DNA of 64,000 nt from Pectinophora gossypiella (taxonomy: Eukaryota > Arthropoda > Insecta > Lepidoptera > Gelechiidae). A model generated the notes under the pieces. It saw nothing but the letters and a program-made list of their open reading frames with translations. It was not told where the DNA came from and did not search any database. The stretch covers positions 10,540,001 to 10,604,000 of the forward strand of contig NC_065407.1 in assembly GCF_024362695.1 (NCBI RefSeq), read 5' to 3'. Shown one piece after another: positions 47,052-60,300 of the stretch (within the stretch, counting starts at the first letter, position 1; every line of letters begins with the position of its first letter). The translations under genes were made by a program, and so were the position numbers.

Positions 47052-50000
47052 GAATGTCGGAGTTTACGTCAGTCTTCATAAAAGTTCGCGGAAAAGGTAG
47101 TTAGGTATTCCGTTTGCCCTAAGGGAACTACCAAATAAGACCAAAACGCTGCTAAAAAATATTAAAAACACATGCTGAATTTCTTTTTGAGCAAACACAA
47201 AACGAAACCCGAATAAAATCAGCGACAATTCTTCTAAGCGTCTGTAGTGGGAGCAACATAGGTATATTTTTATTCGAAGCAATTATTACAGGATGTCACC
47301 TCTTTCCCTGTAGTACGAGCCGGTGTAACATTACCCACACGATATGTAAGCAAGTATAACATTGTACCGTGGGAAGGTATCGCCGGCGGAATTAATTTTC
47401 CGCTCCGGAATTTTGTATAACAAGTATACTGCAAAATCAAATTGCTAGCACGACGTATCTCGAATCAGTGAAAGCAATTACATTTGCCATAAGTGTTCGT
47501 TCACATTTGCAATTAGCGAGTGGTCCAAAAACGTGCAAATCGTTAACCGACGCCTCCGCGCGCCGTGTCTTTGCATATTCATAGCCTGCTTAAATATTTT
47601 AATACGGATCCTCCTCGCCACCATATCTGCGTTTTCGACTAATGTTGATTTCGCTTCGGAATGAATAAAATTTTTAGGGAAAGAAAGTTGTTTGCCGCAA
47701 CAAGTTTTGTTAATAAAACGCCTACGATCTTTTTAAAGTTCAAAAAGCTTCTGATATTGATCGGTTCGTTCCCAATTGTTTCTTTTTTGTTTGTAGGTAC
47801 CTTTAAATGAGCACTTTAAAACCAATGTTTAAAAAATGTGTCTGGAATTGTTGCTGGAAATAACGTCCAGCTGTAAAAGCACCAGCACTAGATGTTCTGT
47901 CAGAAATAGCAATAACCGTATCTAGATATTATTAATATCCACTCCAGATACCGAAGGCTTATAACGTTTTATAATTTTCCACTCTTTGCTCCCTGTTATC
48001 GAGTATTTCTTCCGCTCGCACCCTTTTCCTTCCGCGATCCACTTTAAGGTATAAGGGATGCTTAATTGGCTCAAGAATTTATTTTTACTGCAAATTTTAC
48101 AAGTAAAATTTATACTGACATAACTTAAAGTTCCTGAACTTTGCAAGCGAAAGTGAACCCTCATTTCGTTAAGATTTTGTCTGTAAACTATGTAGAAAGA
48201 CGCATTTGTTAAATTAGTCACGCAAGTTCCGAAGTTGTATTACGTTCCGATCTGAGGAAGGTGAGGTCGAATTAAATTATAGTTGGATTTAATTTTGAGT
48301 GACGTTACTCCTGTCGATTGAGATTTAAATGAAGCCGACGAGAATTTTCAATTAGCGAGGACAGTGAACGATGGCTAACGATTGTCTGGGGCGGCGCCGC
48401 TGACGACCTCATCCGTCTACATTTGAGTAACCAAGTGAAAAAGCAATGAGACGCGCTATTACCTCTCTTTACGCATAAATAATCCCGAAATATATTCTTC
48501 CGCCTTCGATTGCGATTTTGTATTATGTGAATATGTTAGTTTAATTCACATCTTACTGGCACCCGTGGACCATCATCTCACTTTGTTTACGAGACAGCTG
48601 TAAACAACTCATATTACTTTAATAAGCCAGTCCATTTATTTGACCTAGTAAATAAGACATTCTAGGAAAAAAATATTCTTCTTTGTAGCAAAAGGAAACA
48701 GACTAAGATGGAGAACGTTATAATGGTCATAACAGGAAGACAGAAATCGACTCTAATACAGAGTAATGCGGTAATTCAAGTGGATGAATATTGCTAAGCA
48801 GTTATTTATATACCGACAAACAGGCCATTTTCCCTGTCTGCCAAGCTTAATTCCATCCCCTCTGACACGTAACAATGCTCCCATTATGTCATATTCGGAA
48901 TATAATAACCGGCGACTATCAGAAAATTGCCTTCATCCGAACGAAATAGCTCACAGGAATTCTTGAGTGTCATGCAAATGCTTTGACCACTGTGTGTGTT
49001 CGTTTTACTCATTTTATCTTTAACAAAAACGGTTTAGCTGGAATACGAGATTAATAGAGTTCATCGGACGATTCTAAGAAGCAAATGCATAGGAATGATT
49101 GCGCAGAATAATCGTGTTACCTATGATGTTCGCTTGCGAGCATCACTCGGCTCGCACGTTATTGGTGTTTGCGCGTGCAAACACCCACCCTCCGCACTCG
49201 GACTTAATTTTCGAGGCCGACACATGTCAGGGCACATCACACACCATATCCACGCCATTACCATATACCGCACAAAGTGGACCGGATGGATGCCCTTTAC
49301 AACTCATAAATAGGCGACACGACAGACGGGCGTGGTCGCTGTTTGATTAAAATGTAACTTGGAATTGCGTCCGCCGCTCTTTTGCAGAAAGGCTTTAATA
49401 CTGTTTGTTCGCAAGGCCGCTGACGTCGCTTTAATTATTTTCCTCGGTTATGCATGTGTGGCTTCATATCGCGTCGCAGCGCGCGGGCGGTTCATAAGGG
49501 ATTGTGTTTCGACGCCAACTTTTCATTAAAGATTACAGCCGGGTACTGTTTACATTATCTGTAATACAGTGACAATGTAAAACGTTACATTTGCATAATG
49601 AACTCAGCTGCTACCTGCCAAATGTTGGCATTATTGAGAAAATTTCATTGTAATTTTTCGATTTAATAAATTGCAAGTAATTTTGTTGTAATTTCCTCGA
49701 TAACCAACTTTAAACAAGAAGATAATGGTTGCTGTTTACACAACGATTTAAGTCAATGTTTTGCCAAAGTTAGAGTTTGTAATGAGTTGGAATAGGCCAT
49801 TCATTTTGTTGGCTTCGAGTAAACGACAACCATAATATAGTTGTTTATATTTGCAAAGAGGTAAGAGGAATATTTGAATGCTGATTGTTGAGATGAAGCC
49901 ATATTGCCACCGGTGTGTTGTTGTTAAAAAGCAACCTGTGATGTCACAGAAAAACGTGACAAAATGTCGCACTTATTATTTTTATTATCAAAATTCATAA

Positions 50001-50714
50001 ATAAGTTTAGTAACGTTTTTTCCTTTAAATCTGTCTTTATTTCGTAATCAGGATTTCATAATTTATCTTTGACCTAGGAAACTACTCAATTATTGTAACT
50101 TCGGGTAATGACGGGTGTTACATAGTGTACAAAATAATGAAACAGTTGCCAAGTAACAATACCAGTGTATAAATAAATAATATGGACATTAAAAATATTC
50201 CGCGTCCATTAATTAACTAGAACCTTCATCAAGAGTTACTTATTAATATTGTGAAATACCATGATCATTCAATGTACTATGCGGAGTATGTGACGCAATG
50301 AACACCGAAATGTAATTCTATTTTAATTGCAACATAACGGAACCTTTTAAACGGGGCAAAAGGTTGTTGACTCTATTGAAGATAACATCGCATTTCAATA
50401 TTTATTCATTTTCCTCGTCGTGGTTTTATATCAATATGTTTACATTCATACATTCAGAGTATTTTTTTCAAGCAAAATTCCACTATGTTCGATAATAAAA
50501 ATAGATAACTTCAATTATCAAAACAATATACCCAGTATTTGCTAATCATGAATATATATTTCAATGGATTCTAATTTATCCAACATATTCATGTAAGGCT
50601 CAACGATGTTTGCTTATATGTGCACACATAAATTTTGCTAAACGACTTCATCTGAACTCAAAGCGATTTTACCTTTTGAAAAGTAATGCTTTTGACTTCT
50701 TTTGAAGTGTACGG
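47052..50714. other. Intron-like non-coding DNA
   Basis: No exon is recognised. GC-richer, non-repetitive patches at 47330-47660, 48300-48450, 49090-49350 and 49360-49500 may be conserved elements. Overlapping open frames at 49095-49350 lack splice sites consistent with the exon phase seen at the left. Confidence 0.4.
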
Positions 50715-50890
50715 TGCTGCTATAAAAATAAGAAATCATATAAAAAGCTTTGCGACCTGTTGCTAACGCGACGCGGCGGCGTCATCGGGGAAATTGGCCA
50801 CGAGACACCGTCATATTTATATGGCACGTTATATGGAGGTATTATTAACCATGGCACCCAAGCCCTCTCCCTCCACAACTTTTTCAAAAA
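50715..50890. repeat. Probable repeat fragment with coding-like frames on both strands
   Basis: The sequence is open on both strands and unlike its AT-rich flanks. One + frame reads RRGGVIGEIGHETPSY and LYGGIINHGTQALSLHNFF before stopping at TGA (50909). The minus strand is open for over 100 codons across the same stretch. Such symmetric openness suggests a conserved transposon terminus, not an exon. It looks familiar to me from lepidopteran repeats, but I cannot verify that and found no second copy in this window. Confidence 0.35.
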
Positions 50891-52038
50891 CATCAGCCCG
50901 ATTGACGACGTCTGATCACCTATACAACGCAGTCTATAATCTACCGCTCCTGCGTTGTTGTCAGCCATCTCAGGGACTCCCCAGCAAGTTGCAAGCAGGG
51001 GTGCGACACACGCCAAATAGATGACGGGATTATTTTTTGTGTTTGACATAATCATAGTGACAAATTTATGTTTAGGGTTGTCAGACTTGATATGTGTTGT
51101 GATGTATGATAAATACGTGCACCAACCCAGAAAAGAAGGGAGGAAGGTGACTGATTCGAAATATGTTCATATTTTTGGTATTATTTAATATCAATGCTAT
51201 TTTTATTATTGTTAAAAATTGTGGCGACAGAAAAGCAACAGATGTTCCAGATTATGGATTTAGCGGACAGAAAATATGAAGAGCAGCGCGAGTGTAGAGC
51301 GGGCTTAGCTCATTGTATGGCGAGCGGCGTGTGGGCGCGCGTGACCCCATCCTGACCCACTCCACCGGGATGAGGGGGATTATACACTAAACACCGCTTT
51401 CATTATGAAATTCGTCTGGTGAAGTTAGGAGATACAAACGCCTAAAAAACAAATACCGCAGTTGAATATGTCCTCCAATATCCACAAGCTATAATTCGAG
51501 CATTCGAACAGCAGCGTTCTATTTTTGTATTTTTTAAACCATCCCGATGGAATCAACTGAAGTCAACCGCCAGCAATAATATGCCGTCAATCAAACTTTC
51601 AAATTGGAAATCGTGGTTAGGTATTTTGTAGCAACTTGTCACCACAAATGTAAAAGTTTTCTGAGGTTGCCATCAAAAGTTATTTTGTGGACATAACAGG
51701 AGGTACATATCGCTAACCTGGCGGCGGGAAAATTGCGAAATTATCTCTCGTCTTTATCATCAAAGAGACGTCATTCCCATCTGTGGGGCAGGCCAGTTTC
51801 AAAGTTGTTTGCGCCGCTGGAGATCGCTCTTAATAACATGCTGATGTTATCCTGTTGCCCTGGTACACCTGCCTGGAATAGAAATATGATTTTTAATTTA
51901 ACAGAACAAAGAAAGGGACAAATGCCAAAATTTCTTCTGTTTTCAACTTTTACAACCGCTTACAAAGGTTCTTAACAGTTATATAAAGATATATTTATAA
52001 TCGATGTTTATAACAAAATAATTATAAGATAAAAACAT
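50891..52038. other. Non-coding; no gene claimed
   Basis: The interval 51220-51360 is GC-richer and open in one frame (ATEKQQMFQIMDLADRKYEE), but without splice sites in phase. The interval 51733-51975 is open from an ATG without recognised motifs. Both are left unassigned. Confidence 0.35.
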
Positions 52039-52213
52039 AAACAGCCTATATACGTCCCACTACTGGGCACAGACCTCCCTTTAATCAACTCGAGAATGTA
52101 TGGAACATACTCCACCACGCTACTCCACTACGTGTTGGTGGAGGTGCTTTTACGGCTAATAGCCGGGACCAACTTCTTAACGTGCCCTCCGAAGCGCGCA
52201 ATCATCTTACTGT
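52039..52213 (-). mobile_element. S2-related SINE fragment
   Basis: CAGCCTATATACGTCCCACT, GGCACAGACCTCCCTTTAAT, GTGTTGGTGGAGGTGC and GGGACCAACTTCTTAACGTG occur in order. The last block is shared with S2 copies at 9117 and 56242. The tRNA-like head is missing, because the copy stops after CGCAATCATCTTAC. Confidence 0.65.
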
Positions 52214-55212
52214 TTCTAAGTACTAAGTATTAATTCATATTTAAATGTTCCTCTATTCATTAATAACTAGGTCATTCATTATTTTAGTACAGCGCCATTA
52301 AAATTGTTTTACGGACGAACAGTTTTCAAAGCGTTTAACTGTTATCGGATTTGTTTATTAAATTAATATTTTACTGTCATAAAATGTAAAATATTTACAC
52401 AAGTATATTAATGAAACGATTTTTATATTCTAAGTATGATATAAGTCAGAATTGAAATTATTTTGAGATACCATACACCCTAAGTAAATAATTTGAACAA
52501 TTTCACATACGCTAAGTACTTAGCGCCCCGTGGTTAGATCTCAAAACACGAGCAGTCAAAACCTGCAATTTCGACTAACGAAAATGGAATTTGCATAAAC
52601 AATCCGACAACATTTCATTTTTTGCTCTTTTAGACTAAAATAATGTTCCACCTATTTCCTCACATAGAGGTGCACTGGCGCCTATTTTTCAGCGAAATAC
52701 TTCTGCGCAGTTTGGAGTTGAGAGAACAAACATGGCGCCGTCAAAAACTATTTTGTTTGGGACAGGTCAGAGTTTTGTAAATTAATTCGGTGGTTCCGAG
52801 CTATTACGTAAACTGTCAGCACAGGTGCCATGTTGCTGGTGGATTTGCATTCGGAAATACTCGCACTAATTTAACTTCTCTGTTAGCTAAGGCAAACCAA
52901 ACAACGGGCACTACGTTCGCGAACAAACATCGCTAAGTCAAGTTACACTTTGTTATGGCACGTATTATGGTAATTAAAAATAGAGCATTTATTGCACGTG
53001 CTAGTAGGCTCTAGATTTTAGCTACTTTAGAGTTTTGATCAAAAAAGCTAGTGGCATGTTATACACTTTTAAGCTAGAACCACTACAAAAGCTTTTCGGA
53101 GAAATGAAAACATAAAAATTTTCGGTCTATAAGCTTAGTAGTCAAAACAGCCTTAGTGAAATATTTTTGTAACTAGTGTTACCAGGTGAGAGCCTTCAGC
53201 GCTCCCCATTTGTCCGGCCAAGAAGTTAATGCCATCTGCTACAAATCTACAATAAGTCACGTCAAAAAAAGAAACAAAAAAAATGTGCTTTCAAGTCATT
53301 ACATTACATTGTTAGAACTATTGGAAACCATGATTTATTTTCTCACACATAAATGACTCTATATTGATATGGGTAGAAGTATAAGTCGTCAGACGACAAC
53401 TATATTTGAATCTTCTCAATGTTATTTATCAGAGAAAGTTTAATACAATTACGGCTCGTCGTATCAGATTAAACATTCAATGAGTTTGGATACAATTTGC
53501 CAAATAAGTTTAAGCGTCATAGTGCTAAAGTGTATACATAATTAAAGCTCGAGACCACACATACATAATATATACTAAAATAAATTTCCAAATCTATTAA
53601 AACATAAATTATTATTACATTTAAGTAACAAGTGACAATATTCATTAAAGTGACAGAGTAACTGCGCGAGGCCTTTTATAGACAGTTCCATAAATAGAAT
53701 ATTGACACGTCTCTGTGTCTGACACGACCTGGACATGTTATTTGCTTTGGGGAAATTGACATTTGACACAAACACGTGTCAAGATGGAAAACTTCGTCAC
53801 GATGGCTGGAATAAATTCACTGCTGCATTCTATTTTTTAAGAATATATTTTTTGTGACTTACGAAATTAAAGTCGTTTTTCATCAGAGTTATTTGTGATA
53901 TCTTTAATTACTTAATATGATTTTAGTACATTAATATTTGACAGTTATATGTAAGTTTTTATAAATTACTGTAGAATGATATAAATTCTACAGTAATTTT
54001 AGAAAATAATTTTATTTTCTATCCGTTCATCAATATTTAAGATTTAAGCCGTTTTAAATATGGATCATAGGTTTTGTAGTGTCGTGAAATAAAATAGTCT
54101 AAACTAAAAGTACTGCAACTACTTATCAAGCACGCACGAATTACCACTTTCTCTCACCCCAAACTCACTGTGGACGTGTACCTCGCCGATTTCAGGTTTC
54201 ATTTGCGTACACACACATGCAGGAACAAATTAAAGCCATTGTGTTAGACAGATTATGGAGCGACGTCCATTTATATGTAAAATAGTGACGCGTGCCATCG
54301 ACCGACGAGCCGAGTGACGGTTGGGCGCCTGATGTGTCTGCACAGGATAGGCACAGAATCCCTAGACATAGGATCAGATTTACCTACCCAACATGTTTGC
54401 TCTTGATAGACATGAGTAACATAAGATTATTCCCACTAAAACAAAGAAACATGTTGCCGTCACGTTCGATATGTCAATCTGTCAATATCTTTCAAAGATC
54501 TATCAGTTCATCGAAATAAAACTATTGTAGATTGAGCGGTAAATCTTTATAGTAGAAACATTCGCCAGAATATCTATCAAGATTATCTGAAATCTTTGAA
54601 GATGTTTTCAGGAAAAGCATTGTAATAAAATTACAGGTAGGTAAAGTAGAAAACTGGGTATTATGTTTTTTAAATAGAATTTTAGGCCTTTGAACAATTT
54701 TTTTTCCGTTAGTATTATTTAGTCATTTCAAAATTTATTTACAATCATATTTATAATCATGTTTACAAAATACAAAAGAGACCTGCCAACAAAGCAAAAT
54801 GCAATTAAAATGGTATTCGCTTTAATGATATCGATTTTTAAGCCAACACCTACGTACGTATAAATTAAGATATACACCGCATCAAAGGGTGTCGAATGCC
54901 GAACTCCGCACTGCATCCTATAATTTGTTTCCGCAAAACAAAATATTTGAGTGGTTAACTCAAATTGAGGGGATCTGCTTGGTATATATCTATCGTGCAT
55001 GGAGGATATAAGTACGCACGGAATACCATCACAAAAACTTTTTAACAGTAGATATTATAATTATTACATAACTATAACCATTTTCAAACTGTTTACCATA
55101 AACTTTTTACAATTAAGCAATGAGCCGCTTATTTCGTCAATCGTATTCTAATAATACTACAATGTAGGTAACATAACAGTCAAATATAATTATAAGAATC
55201 AATATATGTATA
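52214..55212. other. Non-coding; one perfect hairpin
   Basis: AT-rich with no accepted exon. A 15-bp perfect hairpin lies at 53963-53999. Short open frames at 53575, 54292 and 54728 lack motifs. Confidence 0.4.
53963..53999. repeat. Perfect 15-bp hairpin
   Basis: AAATTACTGTAGAAT (53963-53977), a 7-base loop GATATAA, and the exact reverse complement (53985-53999). It is flanked by AT-rich DNA with no family match here. Confidence 0.75.
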
Positions 55213-55431
55213 AGATGTTAGTGACCTAGTACTGAATACTGAGCGGATGACTCAGACCATGATTATGAGTTAATATCAAGTGAAATTTTCCGTTGCAAAA
55301 TTCATGATTTTTTATACCTCTACTTTTTTTAAATCATTTTAAATTATATTCTTTTGCGATGGAAAATTATCATTTGATATTAACTCAGAATAATGAGCAT
55401 TCCTCTCAGTATTCGTTACGATGTCACTTAG
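55213..55431. mobile_element. Palindromic MITE, family A (copy 4)
   Basis: It starts AGATGTTAGTGACC and contains GACTCAGACCATGATTATGA and GTTAATATCAAGTGAAATTT on the left, with TTGATATTAACTCAGAATAA and CAGTATTCGTTACGATGTCA on the right. The outer CCCTGT ends have decayed. Confidence 0.8.
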
Positions 55432-55432
55432 G

Positions 55433-55579
55433 TATGGTCACGAGTACTAATATGTATAAACTTTGAAACCTAACTTTTGTGACAAATTAAACCGTAAGTC
55501 TCATTAAATTTTAACGTCAAATATGATAATGCGACACGGTTCTAAAGTGGGTACATAATATTGCTCATGACTGTACACC
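55433..55579. mobile_element. Small inverted-repeat element (MITE D)
   Basis: The left end TATGGTCACGAGTACTAATA and the right end ATAATATTGCTCATGACTGT are imperfect inverted copies over about 22 bp. It sits exactly between two family A copies. Only one copy was seen in the window, so its status as a mobile unit is inferred. Confidence 0.5.
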
Positions 55580-55607
55580 CCTGTACAGGTAGCCATATAA
55601 GTATATA

Positions 55608-55827
55608 TGGGTGTTGTGACACTACTGTAACGAATACTGAGGAGGATGATTCAGTCAATGACTCGAGAGTAAATATCAAGTGGAATTTCGAAAATTCATG
55701 AAAATTAATTTTAGTAAATTATTTTCAGTTCCATACTTTAGCGACGGAAATAACACTTGAAATGAACTTAGTATCATGATCTGAATCACCCCTAATTTTT
55801 TTCAATACGATCTCACTAACACCCTGT
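55608..55827. mobile_element. Palindromic MITE, family A (copy 5)
   Basis: It starts GGGTGTTGTGACACTACTG, with ACGAATACTGAGGAGGATGA following. The right end is CTCACTAACACCCTGT. The AAATATCAAGTGGAATTTCG block pairs with TAGCGACGGAAATAACACTT. Confidence 0.8.
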
Positions 55828-55925
55828 ATTTGACTGTTATATATTATATTAACTCAATACATTGAGTGTAACAAAACATAAAACCATTAAGTATGTTTTA
55901 TTCGTTGCTATACTTTTATATAACA

Positions 55926-56145
55926 CTAGCTGACCCGACAGACTTCGTCCTGTCAAAAAGATTTGTAATGTGGCAGTTTTTGTGCCTAGTTTAGTTTTTC
56001 CAGCAATCATTCTAATTTTTCTCGCTGTAAAAACCATCCTTGAACTTCAACGAACATTTAAAAAAAAGATTTGGCCAAATTGGTCCAGGCGTTGTTGAGT
56101 TATGCGCTTACCAACACATTTTGCGATTCATTTTTATATTATAGA
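55926..56145 (-). mobile_element. Short non-autonomous Helitron-like element
   Basis: On the minus strand it starts TCTATAATATAAAAATGAAT and ends GTCGGGTCAG then CTAG. It is flanked by A on the 5' side and T on the 3' side, as expected for Helitron insertion between A and T. A weak hairpin can form just before the end (GACAGG/CTGTC). At 220 bp it cannot encode a Rep/helicase. Ends of this kind are common in Lepidoptera. Confidence 0.6.
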
Positions 56146-56241
56146 TTAGTCACTTACTATAAGTGAAATCACTGTTAATTGATTGAGACAGGAGCTAGCA
56201 GTGAGATGATGTTGGAGTGGGTATATAATGTATGTTTTATC

Positions 56242-56412
56242 ACTTCTTCTTCTATCGTGTGGGTTGTGAAGTGGAGTATCGACCTCATCAACACTGGTAT
56301 CAGGGTTACTATTGAGCCGCCAAAGGCCCCATGACATGGCTCATGTTACGACTACTTACTTACATCAGTAAGTAGTAACCGGGACCAACGGCTTAACGTG
56401 CCTTCCGAATCA
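56242..56412 (-). mobile_element. tRNA-derived SINE, family S2 (3' part only)
   Basis: It matches the first half of 9117-9440 (CTATCGTGTGGGTTGTGAAG, GGCTCATGTTACGACTACTT, GGGACCAACGGCTTAACGTG), then stops at CCTTCCGAATCAC. The tRNA-like head is absent, consistent with 5' truncation. Confidence 0.8.
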
Positions 56413-57215
56413 CTTGTTTGCATAATTGAAATACTTGAGGAATCGCAAGTGTCTCTTAAACCATTCACATAAGACATTCTGAATTTCCAATGAATATTTC
56501 GGTATATATCGTTAGCGGATAGGTACAAAGTATATCAGTAAATTGATGGCCCTTAACGTAAATAACGGGAGGTGTGTTTGTAGTGCATAGTTCAGTTTTG
56601 TAGGTGTAATGCGAATGTGGTGAGAATTTTGTCGGAGTTGACAGGCAGGCGGGTGACGTGAATAAAGTTTTCACAAACAGGCGCTGGGCGCTGAAAGCTG
56701 AAATATCACCACTTGCAGGCGTCGTGAGTACCGCTTCACTCGACGAGCTATGAAAATTGTGCACGCGATAATTGTGTTAAGTAAACAATGTTTTTATTTT
56801 TTGTTTTATTAGAAGGTACCTAAAGACGCGATCAGATTGTGTAACTTGTCAGCAATAATGCGAATTTTCCCTTCCCGTTCTATTCTTTAGGTTTGAAGAT
56901 CGCCATCTAACTCAGAGTACCTATATCTTATATTTATCATGACTGGTTTCTAATCAGTTTTGTCTCATGGCTAACTTATGTTCCCGTTTACTAATAAGTC
57001 TCTTCGAATGCTTTGATGCGACTTTTGTAGTCCATCTAAACAAAGATCAGTCACGCGTCTGAGTAAGTTTAATGGTATTGTGCCCGCTACCTGTTCATAC
57101 TAGGATCCATCTCCGTATGTACATTATTTAAATTATATTATATAGTTTTATTTTCTGTTTTTGTAATTTAAGGTGGCCTGCCTCACTAACCATTAAAAGG
57201 TTACTATTATTATGA
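56413..57215. other. Non-coding; no gene seen
   Basis: AT-rich, with a GC-richer stretch at 56640-56760 that is open on the minus strand but lacks splice context. Confidence 0.4.
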
Positions 57216-57355
57216 CACCTTCTCTTTTATCGTGTGTATCTTAAAGGCCTCACATATGGGTCATATAACGACGACGTATTTAAGTAAACCAGTAACCGAG
57301 ACTATAGGTAGACAAAATTGTCTTTCGAACCACGTATTGTAGTCACCCGTATAAG
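57216..57355 (-). mobile_element. Decayed S2-like SINE fragment
   Basis: TCTCTTTTATCGTGTGTATC, AAGGCCTCACATATGGGTCA and TATAACGACGACGTATTTAA follow the order of family S2 blocks with many differences. This is the oldest-looking copy in the window. Confidence 0.5.
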
Positions 57356-60300
57356 AGAAGATGACTTAAATGATATAAAACTATCATATAAAAAAAAACT
57401 CTAGCTCTAATAAACATAGTAGCTCGTTGCCTCGCGGACGAAGCAGACAAATCGCGTCGCCGCTCGACGTTCGTTAGCCGCTTGTTCTGCGTTCCGTTTG
57501 ACGTATTTACATTCCGACACCGCCACGTATCGGTGCAAACATAAAACGAATACTGAAAAACCAAACGAAACTCATGTTCGGCAAACGAATCAAATCAAAT
57601 TCCATACTGAGGAAATGGATTTTGTGACATATTTGTTAATTTAATGTCCTAAAACATGCCTAAGTAAAGTTAATATATTTCGAACGCATTATATTTTTGA
57701 ATGCTGAAATAGGTGTCGTTAAAAAGCAGCTAGAAGAAATTATTTGCGTATATCCGAGCAATTTCATTGGAATACTTTGCTTGCTCTCCAGGCGAGAAAA
57801 AATTGACGCACACAACATGAAAAAAATACCACGAGTTCAAAACCACACCTATAGTTAAGGACTATAACATTTATAAATAATAATCAGGAAATAAAAAACC
57901 TTGTGAATAGGCGCAACTAATCTATTGGCCTTAATTGCAATAAAATATTAACTGCCAGCCATACGGAGCGTGAAACCGCCAACAGATTGATAACACCATC
58001 AAACTTTATTTTCCATTATCCGAGCTCGCTATCGGATACACATTATGAAGGGAGCTATCAATTTGCTTATCCAGACGGTTTGCAACAAATTACCGCCATC
58101 GTATACGATGGATTATGTAAAACGAGACCCATTTGTATGTTAACTAATGGTGGTGTCGGTGTATGGGCTAACAACGACATACGACAATGTGACACTCCCT
58201 ACTTTTTTAGTTTTATACTGGAAGCTTTGAGTAGGAAAACTCATTGGATTTGACCAAATGCGGCAGTGTCCCATTGGATTTGGCAATGTATATTATCAAA
58301 AATTACGACAACTAAAGACGTTTAACATATTTTTTTCTATGCTTAAAAAAGAATGTATAATTATAATTTTGCAAAGTAAGTTAATTCTGTTTTGAAATTA
58401 GAGGAGTTCCTTACATATAATATTAAATTAATAGTAAATTTACTATCATGCATTTAGCTTTATGACAATAATTTTGTAATTTAAGTCACTTTAGACATGT
58501 TTTCTATCGCTACTGCTAGTTTAATTATACACACGAACATTTACTATTTAGTAAATATTTTTAAATCTGTTTTTATCAAGAACATAAAAGGAATAGAACA
58601 GAAAGGTTTTAATGGATTTCATTCGAGGTGTTTTAGTAACCCCAAATTTAAGAGTCTTTCAATTACAGGCCTTTGCACTTTTGTCATTTGAATAAAACAC
58701 TCGATTGAATGAACTAGCTGTTCGATTTGGCAAAAATGACAGTACGGATATGTGAATGAATAAAGGCTTATTGAAAACAACGACAACAGGCCCAAATCTA
58801 AAAGTAAACGAGTCAGACTCAACAATATCAAACTATCTCTTCCTTTCTATCTATTCGAACCCTTACAAAAAGAAATGTCCCATTTTCGTTGCGCGACCCG
58901 CAAGACTGATTACCCAGTAACACAAATTAATTTCGTTTTTATCAATTTCCTCAACCTAGTGATATATTTAGCTGGTGGAGGCCCGGGGGGTGTTGATGAA
59001 AAACGTTTCCAGTCCCCGAGGACTCGTCCAGCGGTCTAATGTTGGCTGATAATTGGCAAACTTCCCGTTCCGTTGATGACTTTCACGGTTCACTGACGCA
59101 GGCTTGATAGAGAGTCTGTCATGTATTGTGTGTAATGCAGCCATCTATTACCCCAATCTCTTTCGTCTTTAACGAAAGATTCTTATCTATAGGATAATAG
59201 TGCTGTAGTCGGGATCAGCTTGTGCATATTCCCATTTCTTTCTGGGAATTTACTGCGAAACTATAATTATTTTTCAAAGAAAGCTTTATGAAAAATCTGT
59301 TAAGCAAGCTTTATTTTTCTAGACCAGAAGTATACGATTTCCATTTCTCTCTAGAAAAACAAATACCTTGCAAAGGGACTAAAATTTCCCAAAATAAATT
59401 TACTTTGAAACACATGTTTCTTTATCGCTCATCCCGTTGAGTGTATTATTATAAAAAAAAACACTTCTTGTTTTTATGTTAGAATATTATTATGCGTTAT
59501 AATGCAGACCATTACCTATCAACATAATGTCTATTTACATACTTAGTATACTTTTGACGTCAGTAATTAATATACAAAAGTGATAAAGGCCTCTAAGGGC
59601 CCTTTTGCACTACAATTTTATCGGCGGCGCGACCATGCCACTTGTTCGCGGCGTGCACGCCCACGACTTTTTACGCACATTTTTTTTACCAGCATTGAGT
59701 AAACGGCGGTACTTACCGAGATGGTCGATAAATCGCAGTATCGCTCCACCGAGAAATCTGCGAGAAAGAACACAAGTGTGAAAGGTTGAGTTCGAAAAAA
59801 TAAGTTTCCTTTGTGAATTGTTCATTGCAGATCTAAGTTCTTACAAATTGTAGTGTGAAAAAGTAATCGTCTTCCCCTCTCATAGCTTGTTACAACTAAA
59901 TTATTGTTTTCTTAACCATATCTATGTAAAATTTTCGTCTAGACTAGATCTTTAAATAGAACTGTTGTTCGAACTGAATCCGATCAATGTCGCGACGTAC
60001 TTTCAAGGAGTTTACCTGTTAATATTTAAAGTTGTTTTTCACCAATAACCCAATTTTGTATTCGAAGACAAATTCCTTCTTTGCAGATTTAGGTAAATCG
60101 TTTGACTATAAAATTGTTATGACTATGTGTTCAATACGAAATATATTTTTTGCACAGAATGGTGTCAGCATTCAATTTCTTCTGTCTGCAAAATTTAAAG
60201 AGATGATCATACATAAGTGTTAGATGTGCTAAGTTCAGAAACTTTTATGCAAATATTTATAGAAACCGGAGTGAATGCTCGCTTGATGTTTTTTCGTCTA

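Noticed and set aside
49095..49350. Two overlapping + strand open frames
   Set aside because: Two frames open at once suggests low stop density, not coding; no in-phase splice sites.
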